64,000 bases of DNA from Mesobacillus maritimus (GTDB taxonomy: Bacteria; Bacillota; Bacilli; Bacillales; Cytobacillaceae). The stretch covers positions 1-64,000 of the forward strand of contig NZ_JACWFH010000031.1 in the NCBI RefSeq assembly GCF_019749255.1. Direction: 5' to 3'. The position numbers and the translations under genes were made by a program. Positions within the stretch are counted from its first letter, which is position 1, and every line of letters starts with the position of its first letter. Shown one piece after another: positions 36,878-45,715 of this stretch. The notes under the pieces are model-generated. The model ran no database searches, was not told the origin of the DNA, and saw nothing but the letters and a program-made list of their open reading frames with translations.

Positions 36878-37363
36878 TTAGCCTTTGTAAACGGTCATTA
36901 AAGCAGCGACAAACGCTTCTAGCTTTTGCTGATCTAGTTCGTCAAAGCGATTTTTCTCGGGTGAATCAATATCAAGAACCCCAATAAGTTTTCCTTTATC
37001 AATCATTGGAATAACGATTTCAGATTGAGACGCAGCATCACAAGCGATATGTCCTGGGAATTGGTGGACATCCTCGACACGAATTGTCTTGAGTTGAGCA
37101 GCAGCGGTTCCACAGACGCCACGACCGACAGGAATTCTTACACATGCTGGTAATCCCTGAAAAGGTCCAAGCACAAGTTCACCTTCCTCCATTAAATAAA
37201 AACCAACCCAGTTAATTCGGTCTAGAAATTGGTTTAAGAGTGCGGAGGCGTTACTAAAGTTCGCGATCGGATTTGGTTCACCTTCCAACAGGCTTGTTAA
37301 CTGCTTTATAAGTAAATTGTAGTTGTCTTCACGATTTCCTTTGTATGATTCGACCTCAAACAT
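36878..37363 (-). CDS. ytsP: Free methionine-R-sulfoxide reductase (GAF domain, fRMsr/YtsP)
   Basis: A single GAF domain of 161 residues that reduces free L-methionine-(R)-sulfoxide. The conserved cysteines are in GLPACVRIPVGRGVCGTAA (about Cys84 and Cys94) and HIACDAASQSEI (Cys ~118); the last is the catalytic one in the family. NWVGFYLMEEGELVLGPFQG and IGVLDIDSPEKNRFDELD are the GAF core. GGGGGAAAC precedes the ATG. It faces megL, another enzyme of free methionine, although in bacilli generally the gene is a neighbour of rpsD and refZ, so the pairing may be incidental. Confidence 0.9.
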   Translation of the reverse strand: MFEVESYKGNREDNYNLLIKQLTSLLEGEPNPIANFSNASALLNQFLDRINWVGFYLMEEGELVLGPFQGLPACVRIPVGRGVCGTAAAQLKTIRVEDVHQFPGHIACDAASQSEIVIPMIDKGKLIGVLDIDSPEKNRFDELDQQKLEAFVAALMTVYKG

Positions 37364-37559
37364 GATGTTTCCCCCTTTTCTCTAAAAATGCACTACCCAT
37401 TTTACCAGAAATGCATGGATTATGGTTGAATTTGTCGACAGGTTTTTAAAGGAAAATCAGACTTTGGAAGGAAGTATTAAAAATATAGAGAAAAAGAGCT
37501 AGGTTTCATTTCACTGCTGGCTGACTAGGGAAATACATGATAAGGGGCGGGTAAGGAGA

Positions 37560-38195
37560 ATGCGAAAAAATTCGAAAGAGTCAATCGTCGAAGCAGCTGT
37601 GTATCTGTTTAATACGAAAGGCTTCAGTGGCACTTCGATTCGTGATATTGCTGCGAAAGCAGGGGTTAATCCGGCCAACATTGCCTATTATTTTCAAAAT
37701 AAGAAAGGACTACTAGAATATTGTTTTACCGCGTATTTTGAGAATTATTTAAAGGAATTAGAGAAAGGATATGCCTTGCTTGATGAAGGTGCGGAAGTGT
37801 CTTTGAAGAAGATCGTCGTTAATTTACTTAAATATCAGTCTCAGAATATCCAGCTTACAAGATTTATTTTAAGGGAACTGACACTAGATTCCCAAATGGT
37901 AAGAGAAGTGATGTCAACCTATCATGTCAAGGAACGTTATTACTTTAAAAAAGTCCTTGAAAGAGGCATGAGGACAAAAGAGTTTCGCAACCATTCCGTT
38001 CCTTATATCATCCTGCAGCTTAAAAGTTTGTTGAATACTCCATTCTTAAATATTCATTACGTTAATGAAGTACTACACATTCTTCCACATGAATCTTATT
38101 TCGTCGAAAAATATAGCCGTGAAATTTTCCAATGGATTGATTCTGCCTTACGTGCACCAAGGTCATTTGATAACAGGAGAATCTTATCAGTATAA
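37560..38195 (+). CDS. refZ: TetR-family regulator RefZ
   Basis: A 211-residue TetR/AcrR protein. HTH is GTSIRDIAAKAGVNPANIAYYFQNKKGLLEY (about 22-52); the rest is an all-helical effector or dimer domain. In B. subtilis RefZ (YttP) binds a few palindromes near oriC and, through FtsZ, helps place the polar septum and capture the chromosome in sporulation. GGGGCGGG lies 9-10 bases before the ATG, with AAGGAG immediately adjacent. It sits between ytsP and hisJ as in B. subtilis. I found no clear RefZ palindrome in the spacer. The TetR call is firm and the RefZ call rests on synteny and length. Confidence 0.86.
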   Translation: MRKNSKESIVEAAVYLFNTKGFSGTSIRDIAAKAGVNPANIAYYFQNKKGLLEYCFTAYFENYLKELEKGYALLDEGAEVSLKKIVVNLLKYQSQNIQLTRFILRELTLDSQMVREVMSTYHVKERYYFKKVLERGMRTKEFRNHSVPYIILQLKSLLNTPFLNIHYVNEVLHILPHESYFVEKYSREIFQWIDSALRAPRSFDNRRILSV

Positions 38196-38244
38196 AATTT
38201 TAAAAGTGTCTGCAGCCTGTTCATTTGCTTTTGCTAACATATAG

Positions 38245-38276
38245 AAAACCGGCAATGAATTGACTGCCGGTTTTTA
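38245..38276. terminator. Bidirectional terminator between refZ and hisJ
   Basis: AAAACCGGCA (38245-38254), 10-base loop, TGCCGGTTTTT (38265-38275). Confidence 0.9.
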
Positions 38277-38300
38277 GCGTGGATAAATTCAGCTATTCTA

Positions 38301-39095
38301 TTAGGAAAAGTCCATTAAAGGTATCCCTTGCCCAAGTTCTTTAGCTTGGTGGGCGTCAGAGCCATATACTAGTGGGATTGCTAACGACTTCGCTTTTTTT
38401 ATAATATGAGCCGGAGGATAAGGTTCTCTACAGAGAGGCTTAGCGGTCCCCGCACCATTGTAATCAAGTTCATAGTTTCGGTCTTTTATAGCCTGCAAAA
38501 TTTGACCTATCTCATCATTGAAGAGGCGATCTATTGGGTATTTCAACTGAAACTTATGTACAAGAGTGATATGTCCGATTCTAGTAGGTTTGTAGGGTCC
38601 TAAATCGGATTCAACGGATTTTAGAACTGTCCGGAAATAGTTTTGGTAAACTTTTTCAATTGATCCATAATCCGATATCATTCTTTGAAAGTTCTCAGGG
38701 CTATAATCTACACAAGAATACCCATTTAATTCTTTGAGAAAGTGAACAGACAGGATGGCATCATCAAGCATGGGACCAGCTTCATTTAAGAAGTGAGTAA
38801 TTTCTCTTTCATATCCTTCGATAAAATCAACTTCTAGGCCGGCATTGATAGTGATTTTACCTGCGTATTGCTTTTTTAGTTGCGAAATTTCATTAAAATA
38901 AGCGTTTAAGTCTGCTTTTTTCATGGCGCTATCTGATAAAGGTGTAGGATCCACATATCCTTCGGGTAGTGGAGCATGTTCAGTAAAGGAGATTTCGGTA
39001 TATCCGAGCGTTAATGCCCGTTCTACATAGTTTTCAAAGGAATCCTTTGATCCATGTGGACAGAACTTTGTGTGTACGTGACCATCTCTAAACAC
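38301..39095 (-). CDS. hisJ: Histidinol-phosphatase (PHP family)
   Basis: A 264-residue PHP-domain phosphatase that converts histidinol phosphate to histidinol, penultimate step of histidine synthesis. Metal motifs: DGHVHTKFCPHGS (about 5-17), ISFTEHAPLP, NAGLEVDFI, DAILSVHFL and PLVYGSDAHQAKELG. I chose GTG 39095 because GGGGG lies 8 bases upstream; the ATG at 39110 in the same frame has no Shine-Dalgarno sequence and would put GGGGG inside the coding region. It is separated from the his operon, as in B. subtilis where hisJ (ytvP) is also near ezrA. Confidence 0.9.
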   Translation of the reverse strand: MFRDGHVHTKFCPHGSKDSFENYVERALTLGYTEISFTEHAPLPEGYVDPTPLSDSAMKKADLNAYFNEISQLKKQYAGKITINAGLEVDFIEGYEREITHFLNEAGPMLDDAILSVHFLKELNGYSCVDYSPENFQRMISDYGSIEKVYQNYFRTVLKSVESDLGPYKPTRIGHITLVHKFQLKYPIDRLFNDEIGQILQAIKDRNYELDYNGAGTAKPLCREPYPPAHIIKKAKSLAIPLVYGSDAHQAKELGQGIPLMDFS

Positions 39096-39289
39096 TTCCG
39101 TTTCCCCCATTTCTATAGCTATCGTGACACAATTTGATAATCTTCGATAATAAATTAAACAAAAAATTGAAATTACTGGTCAAAAAATGTCGTTTACATG
39201 GTATCATAAATACATAAAAAAAACAGTTCTTTTTTAACATAGATCAATAGAATCTGATTTTTGTCTGAAACCCAGGGGGATTAGTTAGT

Positions 39290-40984
39290 ATGGAGTTTAT
39301 AATAGTAGGTTTGGGCGTCATATTGTGCCTGTTTTTAATAGGGTATTTGATGAAACGAAAATATTTTAATGAAGTGGACCGATTTGAGGCCTGGAAAATC
39401 GATATCATGAACCGGCCAGTGCTGGATGAAATGTCTAAAGTAAAGAAGCTTAATATGACAGGGCAAACTGAAGAGCTCTTTGAGCGCTGGCGCAAGGAAT
39501 GGGACGATATTGTCACTTCTGAGCTACCTGATATTGAGGAATTCCTACTTGATGCAGAAGATTATACGGATAAACTTCGCTTCGGGAAGGCAAAAGAGTC
39601 TTTAGCAACGATTGATAACAAACTAACCACTATTGAAGAAAAAATAAATAAAATCCTCGAAGAATTGAATGAACTAGTTGGTAGTGAGGAAAAAAACAGA
39701 AATGAGATTGAGCTGCTAAAGGAACAGTATCGCGATTGTCGAAAGAACCTGTTAGCACATCGTCATAGTTTTGGGAAAGCTGAAAAAGGGTTAGAGGACC
39801 AACTGAATGAAATCCTTCAGGAATTCGAGAAATTTGATGAGAAGACAGAAAGTGGTAATTATCTAGAGGCAAGAGAAATCGTAATTGGAATTCAGCTTAG
39901 CCTTGAGGAAATTATCGTTAAGATGGAAATGATTCCCCAACTCATTCATGACTGTCAGCTAGGAATACCTGCACAGATGAGCGAATTAAAAGAAGGCTGT
40001 AGGGAAATGGTTGAAAAGGGATTTATTCTTGATCACCTAAGTACTGAAGAAGAGCTAGAAGAAATTGAAAAGCAGCTTAGTAAGTTTCAAGCGCTCATCG
40101 ACGAAACGGAAGTAGCAGAAATCCAGCAGGGGATAGAGGAACTTAAAGAGAAGATAGATCATCTTTTTGACCTTCTTGAAAAAGAGGCGTTATCGAAACA
40201 GTTCATTAAAAAGAGTGAACATGAATTAAATCAGTTGTTCCATACAGCTGTTGACGAGAACGATAAAATACAAGAAGAAATCTTTAACATTCAACAAAGC
40301 TACGAATTATCTGACCAAGAGCTTGATGCTCATGTTCTAGCTGAGGGCAAACTCGAGCAATTAGTGAAAAGGTATCAATTGCTCATAGCACGATTAGGGC
40401 AGGGAGAAACGGCGTATAGTTTCTTAAGCGAAGAAGTGGTAGAACTTAAGGCAGAGTTAGAGCTTTGTAATGCTGAACAGCAGGAGTTCAAGGAAAAACT
40501 AAATGCTTTAAGAAAAGACGAAATGGTCGCACGAGAAAAAGTCAGAGAACTTTCTAAAAAGATGACAGAAATGCTTAAATTAATTACAAAGAGTAATTTA
40601 CCTGGTCTTTCACAAAGTTATCAATATCTTCTTGAGGATACAAAAGAGAGTATCCAGAATGTAGCAGAAAAGCTTGAACAAAAACCACTGAACATCCCAA
40701 CTATTCAGCAATATCTAGAAATTGCTGAGCTGACAGTCGAAAAGTTGGCAACTACTACAGAGGAAACCGTAGATAATGTTAAGCTTGCCGAACGTATCAT
40801 TCAGTACGGAAATCGTTATCGTAGCAGTCACCCATCTGTTGCGAAAGGATTAAAGGGAGCAGAGGAAGCATTTAGGAACTATGATTATCGTCAAGCTCTT
40901 GAAGAAGCAGCTGCAGCGATTGAAGAAGTCGAACCAGGTGCTTTAAAGAAAATTGAGAATATCTTTGTTGAAACAAATGCATAA
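39290..40984 (+). CDS. ezrA: Septation ring formation regulator EzrA
   Basis: A 564-residue membrane-anchored spectrin-like protein that interacts with FtsZ and PBP1 and prevents extra Z-rings. One N-terminal helix (MEFIIVGLGVILCLFLIGYL) with the N-terminus outside, then almost entirely coiled coil to ~515. The C-terminal patch KGLKGAEEAFRNYDYRQALEEAAAAIEEVEPG corresponds to the conserved QNR-type region. AGGGGGA lies 9 bases before the ATG. Length equals the family (562). Monocistronic with its own terminator, next to refZ/hisJ as in B. subtilis. Confidence 0.95.
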   Translation: MEFIIVGLGVILCLFLIGYLMKRKYFNEVDRFEAWKIDIMNRPVLDEMSKVKKLNMTGQTEELFERWRKEWDDIVTSELPDIEEFLLDAEDYTDKLRFGKAKESLATIDNKLTTIEEKINKILEELNELVGSEEKNRNEIELLKEQYRDCRKNLLAHRHSFGKAEKGLEDQLNEILQEFEKFDEKTESGNYLEAREIVIGIQLSLEEIIVKMEMIPQLIHDCQLGIPAQMSELKEGCREMVEKGFILDHLSTEEELEEIEKQLSKFQALIDETEVAEIQQGIEELKEKIDHLFDLLEKEALSKQFIKKSEHELNQLFHTAVDENDKIQEEIFNIQQSYELSDQELDAHVLAEGKLEQLVKRYQLLIARLGQGETAYSFLSEEVVELKAELELCNAEQQEFKEKLNALRKDEMVAREKVRELSKKMTEMLKLITKSNLPGLSQSYQYLLEDTKESIQNVAEKLEQKPLNIPTIQQYLEIAELTVEKLATTTEETVDNVKLAERIIQYGNRYRSSHPSVAKGLKGAEEAFRNYDYRQALEEAAAAIEEVEPGALKKIENIFVETNA

Positions 40985-40989
40985 TTGAT

Positions 40990-41018
40990 GGCCTCCAATT
41001 GAGTTGGAGGCCTTTCTA
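40990..41018 (+). terminator. Terminator of ezrA
   Basis: GGCCTCCAA (40990-40998), loop, TTGGAGGCC (41004-41012), then TTTCTACG. Confidence 0.8.
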
Positions 41019-41136
41019 CGTTTTTACAATTGGGATAAGTTACATTTTAAATAGCAATGGTCCATTATTTTCAAACCCTGGTTTGTATGTTAAAATTTTT
41101 TGTTAGCATATCGGAATAAAGGGGAGGAGGAGAACA

Positions 41137-42279
41137 ATGATCTATTTTGATAACAGTGCAACAACAAAACCTTTTACTGAAGTGCTTGAATCATTCATGA
41201 AGGTTTCTTCTTCCTATTTTGGCAATCCTTCTTCTTTGCATCAGGTAGGAGGCCAAGCAGAAAAGCTCCTCTCGCAGGCACATGCACAAATCGCCAAGAT
41301 TCTTGGAGTAAAAACGTCTGAAATAGTGTTTACATCTGGGGGTACTGAGGGGAACAACCTTGCCATTAAAGGAATTGCCATGGAGCATAGAGGGCGTGGG
41401 AAGCACATTATTACCACCGAAATAGAACATGACTCTGTTCGCAACTCGGTAAAACAGTTAGAAGAACTTGGGTTCGAAGTTACGTATATTCCAGTAACGA
41501 AGGATGGTCGTGTAAATCCAGCAGACATAGAGCGAGCAATTAGGCATGATACAATTCTTGTGTCGGTCATCCATATTAATAACGAAGTCGGATCCGTTCA
41601 GCCGATTCAAGAAATTGGGACACTTCTTAAGGATTTCCCAAAAATTTATTTTCATGTAGACCATGTTCAAGGTGTCGGAAAGCTTCCATTAGATTTTTAT
41701 CGTTATGGCATTGACCTTTGCACCATTTCAGGGCATAAGTTTCATGGATTAAAAGGGACGGGAGCTTTGTTTGTAAAAGATGGAGTTCGGATCTCTTCGC
41801 TGCTATCTGGTGGAGGGCAGGAAGGGAAAAGACGAAATGGTACAGAGAATGTGGCCGGTATGGTTGCCATGGCAAAGGCTTTAAGGATGTCTGAGGATTT
41901 ACGAAAACAAAAAGTTGATCAGTTAAGGCAAATTTTGGGTACAATAAAATCCGGGTTAAAGCAAATACCTGAAGCTACCATCCATACGCCTGAAACTAAC
42001 GAGGCTCCGCATATTTTAAATTTTTCGTTGAAGGGAATTAAAGCAGAGGTCTTTGTTCATGCCCTTGAACAGGAAGGTATTTATGTTTCTACCACAAGTG
42101 CATGCTCATCAAAAAGAAATGCACCAAGTAAAACACTCATTGCAATGGGAGTGTCCACAGACCAAGCGGAGAGCGCTATTCGAATTAGCCTTTCTTATGA
42201 AAATACATTGCAGGAAGCAGAACGAGCAGTTAAGGCTATACAAAATAGTGTAAAACGATTAAGAGAGGTAATGAAATAA
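41137..42279 (+). CDS. nifZ: Cysteine desulfurase (NifS/IscS family, NifZ)
   Basis: A 380-residue PLP enzyme that takes sulfur from cysteine as a persulfide. PLP Lys is in SGHKFHGLKGTG (~200) and the catalytic Cys in STTSACSSKRNAP (~323). N-terminus IYFDNSATTKPFTEVLE is typical. GGGGAGGAGG precedes the ATG. thiI follows directly with the stop and start codons adjacent (TAAATG), so the desulfurase is the dedicated sulfur donor for ThiI in 4-thiouridine tRNA synthesis, as shown for NifZ-ThiI of B. subtilis. General Fe-S work is more likely done by SufS elsewhere. Confidence 0.94.
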   Translation: MIYFDNSATTKPFTEVLESFMKVSSSYFGNPSSLHQVGGQAEKLLSQAHAQIAKILGVKTSEIVFTSGGTEGNNLAIKGIAMEHRGRGKHIITTEIEHDSVRNSVKQLEELGFEVTYIPVTKDGRVNPADIERAIRHDTILVSVIHINNEVGSVQPIQEIGTLLKDFPKIYFHVDHVQGVGKLPLDFYRYGIDLCTISGHKFHGLKGTGALFVKDGVRISSLLSGGGQEGKRRNGTENVAGMVAMAKALRMSEDLRKQKVDQLRQILGTIKSGLKQIPEATIHTPETNEAPHILNFSLKGIKAEVFVHALEQEGIYVSTTSACSSKRNAPSKTLIAMGVSTDQAESAIRISLSYENTLQEAERAVKAIQNSVKRLREVMK

Positions 42280-43482
42280 ATGATGTATGACCGAATTCTA
42301 ATACGATATGGGGAAATTTCGACAAAGGGACGGAACCGCAATAAATTTATTGATAAATTAAGAAAAAGTGTCAGAAAAGCAATCGAAGAATTTCCGAATG
42401 CTGTTATCCAAGCAGACAGAGATAGAATGTATGTGTTATTAAATGGAGAAGATGGAATCCAAGTATCTGATCGATTAAAAAAAGTATTTGGAATTCAGTC
42501 ATTTAGCCCTGCTATTAAGGTTGAAAAGGATATAGAAAAAATGAAGCAGGCAGCATTAGCTTTAGTGAATGACTTATTTAGTGAAGGAAAAACCTTTAAA
42601 ATCACTGGGAAAAGATCTGACAAATTTTTTGAGTTGGATACCAATGGAATTAATCATGAATTTGGAGGATATCTGCTGAACCGCATTTCTGGTTTAAAGG
42701 TTGATGTCAGGAATCCAGATATCAACCTTCAAATAGAAGTGCGTGAAGAGGCGGCATACCTCTCTGCAGAAACCATCCGTGGGGCTGCTGGACTTCCTGT
42801 TGGGTCTAGTGGCAAAGCGATGTTGATGCTCTCAGGTGGAATTGATAGTCCGGTTGCAGGATACCTTTCAATGAAACGTGGGGTGGAGGTTGAAGCCGTT
42901 CATTTTGCCAGCCCGCCTTTTACAAGTGAACGAGCTAAGCAAAAAGTAATTGACCTTACCCAAAAGCTTGCTGAAGTGAGTGGACAGATGGTCCTGCATA
43001 TTATCCCATTTACAGAGATTCAGCAAACCATTCATAAGCAAGTTCCCGCAAATTACACCATGACAACAACAAGAAGACTGATGCTAAGGATAACGGATCG
43101 TATACGAGAAAGGAATGGAGGATTAGCCATTATTACCGGGGAAAGTTTAGGGCAGGTGGCTAGCCAAACCCTTGAAAGCATGTATGCGATTAACGAAGTG
43201 ACATCAACACCTATTTTAAGACCGCTTATTACCATGGATAAAACGGACATTATGGATATAGCTGCAAAGATTGATACGCTTGAAATCTCAAATTTACCAT
43301 ATGAAGATTGCTGTACAGTTTTTGTTCCATCATCGCCTAAAACAAAACCAAAACTAGAAAAAGTCCAACATTTTGAAAGCTATTTTGATTTTGAACCGCT
43401 GATTGAAAAAGCTGTCAATGACACAGAAACAATTATCGTGAAACCAGGGATGGGTCAGCAACTCGAAGAAGATTTATTTTAA
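42280..43482 (+). CDS. thiI: tRNA 4-thiouridine synthetase ThiI
   Basis: A 400-residue enzyme that adenylates U8 of tRNA and accepts sulfur from NifZ. N-terminal ferredoxin-like and THUMP domains (ILIRYGEISTKGRNRNKFI; THUMP to ~165), then the PP-loop pyrophosphatase motif MLMLSGGIDSPVAGY (~182-196). It lacks the C-terminal rhodanese domain of the E. coli form, as in other bacilli. Two ATG codons are adjacent (42280 and 42283); GAGAGG inside the end of nifZ serves as ribosome site. A two-gene unit with nifZ; no clear terminator follows before the spore gene. Confidence 0.95.
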   Translation: MMYDRILIRYGEISTKGRNRNKFIDKLRKSVRKAIEEFPNAVIQADRDRMYVLLNGEDGIQVSDRLKKVFGIQSFSPAIKVEKDIEKMKQAALALVNDLFSEGKTFKITGKRSDKFFELDTNGINHEFGGYLLNRISGLKVDVRNPDINLQIEVREEAAYLSAETIRGAAGLPVGSSGKAMLMLSGGIDSPVAGYLSMKRGVEVEAVHFASPPFTSERAKQKVIDLTQKLAEVSGQMVLHIIPFTEIQQTIHKQVPANYTMTTTRRLMLRITDRIRERNGGLAIITGESLGQVASQTLESMYAINEVTSTPILRPLITMDKTDIMDIAAKIDTLEISNLPYEDCCTVFVPSSPKTKPKLEKVQHFESYFDFEPLIEKAVNDTETIIVKPGMGQQLEEDLF

Positions 43483-43595
43483 CCTTTGCAAGTATGTACG
43501 ATATCGTGATTCAAATGTGAATAATTACCAACAATTGATTTGTATTAGTTCATGTGATTCTACACACTCTATACTCACAAGGAGGTGAAAATCAC

Positions 43596-43808
43596 ATGGC
43601 TAACAACAACTCAAACAACTCAAACAACCTTTTAGTACCTGGGGTTGAGCAAGCTCTTAATCAAATGAAGGTTGAAATTGCATCTGAATTTGGCGTAAAC
43701 CTTGGCGCTGAAACTACTTCCCGTGCCAATGGTTCTGTTGGGGGAGAGATCACTAAGCGTTTGGTTTCTATGGCTCAACAGCAAATGAGCGGATTTTCTC
43801 AACAATAA
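43596..43808 (+). CDS. sspA: Small acid-soluble spore protein, alpha/beta type
   Basis: A 70-residue DNA-coating protein of the spore core. [23 protein letters not shown] contains the germination-protease site (cut after Glu in EIASEFG); the second block [18 protein letters not shown] is the conserved DNA-binding turn. Asn-rich N-terminus. ATG 43596 has AAGGAGGTG 8-9 bases upstream. The order thiI-sspA is as in B. subtilis. Such genes are read by sigma-G; a candidate lies just upstream, but I could not fix a convincing match. The paralogue name is by synteny only. Confidence 0.93.
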   Translation: MANNNSNNSNNLLVPGVEQALNQMKVEIASEFGVNLGAETTSRANGSVGGEITKRLVSMAQQQMSGFSQQ

Positions 43809-43828
43809 TTAAATATAAAATGGCTACA

Positions 43829-43859
43829 GAAGCGGGAAGCAATTCCCGCTTCTTTTTGT
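43829..43859 (+). terminator. Terminator of the SASP gene
   Basis: AGAAGCGGGAA (43829-43839), GCAA loop, TTCCCGCTTCTTTTTG (43844-43859). Confidence 0.92.
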
Positions 43860-43961
43860 TGTCCCTCAATGTACATATAAAAAAATCCTACAAAAAGGAT
43901 GGATTTTCTGTATAATATTATTAGGTGTTATTACTAGGTACTAATTTTGAGGAGGGGCAAT

Positions 43962-45536
43962 ATGAAGAGGGAACAATTGATTGCACCACAAAAGTATAAC
44001 TTAATTTCTGAATTTGAACGATTTGCACAACAGGAAGGGAAATTGGCTCTTCACTGGGAAAATGAAGATGGGGATAAAAAGAATATCACATACAAGGATT
44101 TAATAAAAAATGCTAATAAGATTGGAAATGTATTTAAGGCGAGTGGTTTAACAAAAGGAGATGTCGTGTTAGTTGTTATACCTCGGCTTATTGAAGCCTA
44201 TCAAGTATATATCGCAGCCTTGAAAATGGGACTTGTGGTTATTCCAAGTTCAGAAATGTTACGAACAAAAGATTTACAATATCGAATAACCCACGGAGAC
44301 GTAAAAGCTGTGGTTAGTTACTATCCGTTTGTTGAACAATTCTCAGGAATTTCAGAGGCAGAAAATCTCGTGAAATACTCTGTTGGAAACCAGGAATCTG
44401 GATGGATTTACTTAGACAATGAGCTAGACGGTGCCTCGGATTCACTAGAGTTGGCGGATACCGACCGGGATGATATGGCGTTTTTATCCTATACGTCTGG
44501 CACAACTGGAAATCCGAAAGGGGTGGTTCATACCCATGGATGGGCCTATGCCCACTTAAAGACTGCAGCGAAACATTGGCTAGGAATTGAGGAAGGCGAT
44601 ACAGTTTGGGCAACCGCGGCACCAGGTTGGCAGAAATGGATATGGAGTCCCTTCCTATCTGTATTAGGTTCGGGTGCAACAGGTTTTGTTTTTAATGGGA
44701 GGTTCGAGCCAACTAAGTATCTTGAGCTTTTGCAGACATATAAGATAAATGTGTTATGTTGTACTCCAACGGAATATCGCATTATGGCCAAAGTGGATCA
44801 TATCGATCAATATCAACTTCCAGCATTACGTAGTGCTGTTTCAGCTGGAGAGCCGCTAAATCGCGAAGTCATTGATATCTTTAGGAAGCATTTCAATCTA
44901 GATGTGCGTGATGGCTACGGTCAAACGGAAAATACTTTACTTGTTGGGGTTACCCAAGGGATGGACCTTAAAGAGGGGTCAATGGGAAAACCGACACCAG
45001 GAAATAAAGTCGAAATTATTAATGATGATGGCCATATTTGTTCTGTTGGAGAAGTAGGGGATATCGCTGTTCATATTGATACTCCTGCATTGTTTAAAAA
45101 CTACTATAAAGATCCAGAACGGACTGCAAAGCAGTTCCGCGGAGATTATTATATTACTGGCGACAAAGCCAAAAAGGATGAGGAAGGGTACTTTTGGTTT
45201 GAAGGTCGCGGTGATGATATCATTATTAGCTCGGGGTATACAATCGGTCCATTTGAAGTCGAGGATGCCCTTGTAAAGCACCCTGCAGTAAAAGAATGTG
45301 CAGTGGTGGCATCTCCTGATGAAGTCCGCGGAAACATAGTAAAGGCTTTTATCGTTTTAAAGAATCCTTTGGAACAAGATAATCCAAACCTAATTCCTGA
45401 GTTACAAAACCATGTTAAGACACTTACGGCACCATACAAATATCCTAGGAAAATTGAATTCATTGAAGAACTACCTAAGACCACCTCTGGAAAAATTCGC
45501 AGAATAGAGCTCCGTAAAAAAGAACAAGAGGTTTAA
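43962..45536 (+). CDS. mbcS: AMP-forming acyl-CoA synthetase (MbcS/YtcI-like)
   Basis: A 524-residue ANL-superfamily enzyme that activates a carboxylic acid to its CoA thioester. Motifs: YTSGTTGNPKGVVHTHG (P-loop, ~185), DGYGQTENTLLVG (A5), ITGDKAKKDEEGYFWFEGRGDDIIISSGYTIGP (hinge) and KTTSGKIRRIELR (catalytic Lys). ATG 43962 follows GGAGGGG by 4-6 bases; an upstream start adds five codons without a site. It sits near sspA like ytcI of B. subtilis, reported as a methylbutyryl-CoA synthetase that feeds branched-chain fatty acids. Similarity to AcsA in this window suggests acetyl to medium chain; the substrate is inferred from synteny. Confidence 0.85.
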   Translation: MKREQLIAPQKYNLISEFERFAQQEGKLALHWENEDGDKKNITYKDLIKNANKIGNVFKASGLTKGDVVLVVIPRLIEAYQVYIAALKMGLVVIPSSEMLRTKDLQYRITHGDVKAVVSYYPFVEQFSGISEAENLVKYSVGNQESGWIYLDNELDGASDSLELADTDRDDMAFLSYTSGTTGNPKGVVHTHGWAYAHLKTAAKHWLGIEEGDTVWATAAPGWQKWIWSPFLSVLGSGATGFVFNGRFEPTKYLELLQTYKINVLCCTPTEYRIMAKVDHIDQYQLPALRSAVSAGEPLNREVIDIFRKHFNLDVRDGYGQTENTLLVGVTQGMDLKEGSMGKPTPGNKVEIINDDGHICSVGEVGDIAVHIDTPALFKNYYKDPERTAKQFRGDYYITGDKAKKDEEGYFWFEGRGDDIIISSGYTIGPFEVEDALVKHPAVKECAVVASPDEVRGNIVKAFIVLKNPLEQDNPNLIPELQNHVKTLTAPYKYPRKIEFIEELPKTTSGKIRRIELRKKEQEV

Positions 45537-45549
45537 TATTTTCCAAATG

Positions 45550-45582
45550 AAATGCAGGGGAAGTTATCCCTGCATTTTTTTA
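45550..45582 (+). terminator. Terminator of mbcS
   Basis: AAATGCAGGG (45550-45559), loop, CCCTGCATTTTTTT (45568-45581). Confidence 0.9.
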
Positions 45583-45715
45583 GATTGAGAGGCTTGATGT
45601 AATCAAACAGTATATCTTTTTAACGCAAGTAAAATAAAAAAGAATTGTCAGCCCTGTTCATCCACCGATATAATGGAATTATTTCGTGACTAGAAAGAAT
45701 AAAGGGGGGATGGAA

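Noticed and set aside
43510-43575. Sigma-G promoter for the SASP gene
   Set aside because: Two alignments are possible (GAATA or GTATT as -35) but neither gives a good -10 at proper spacing; expected by function, not supported well enough to list.
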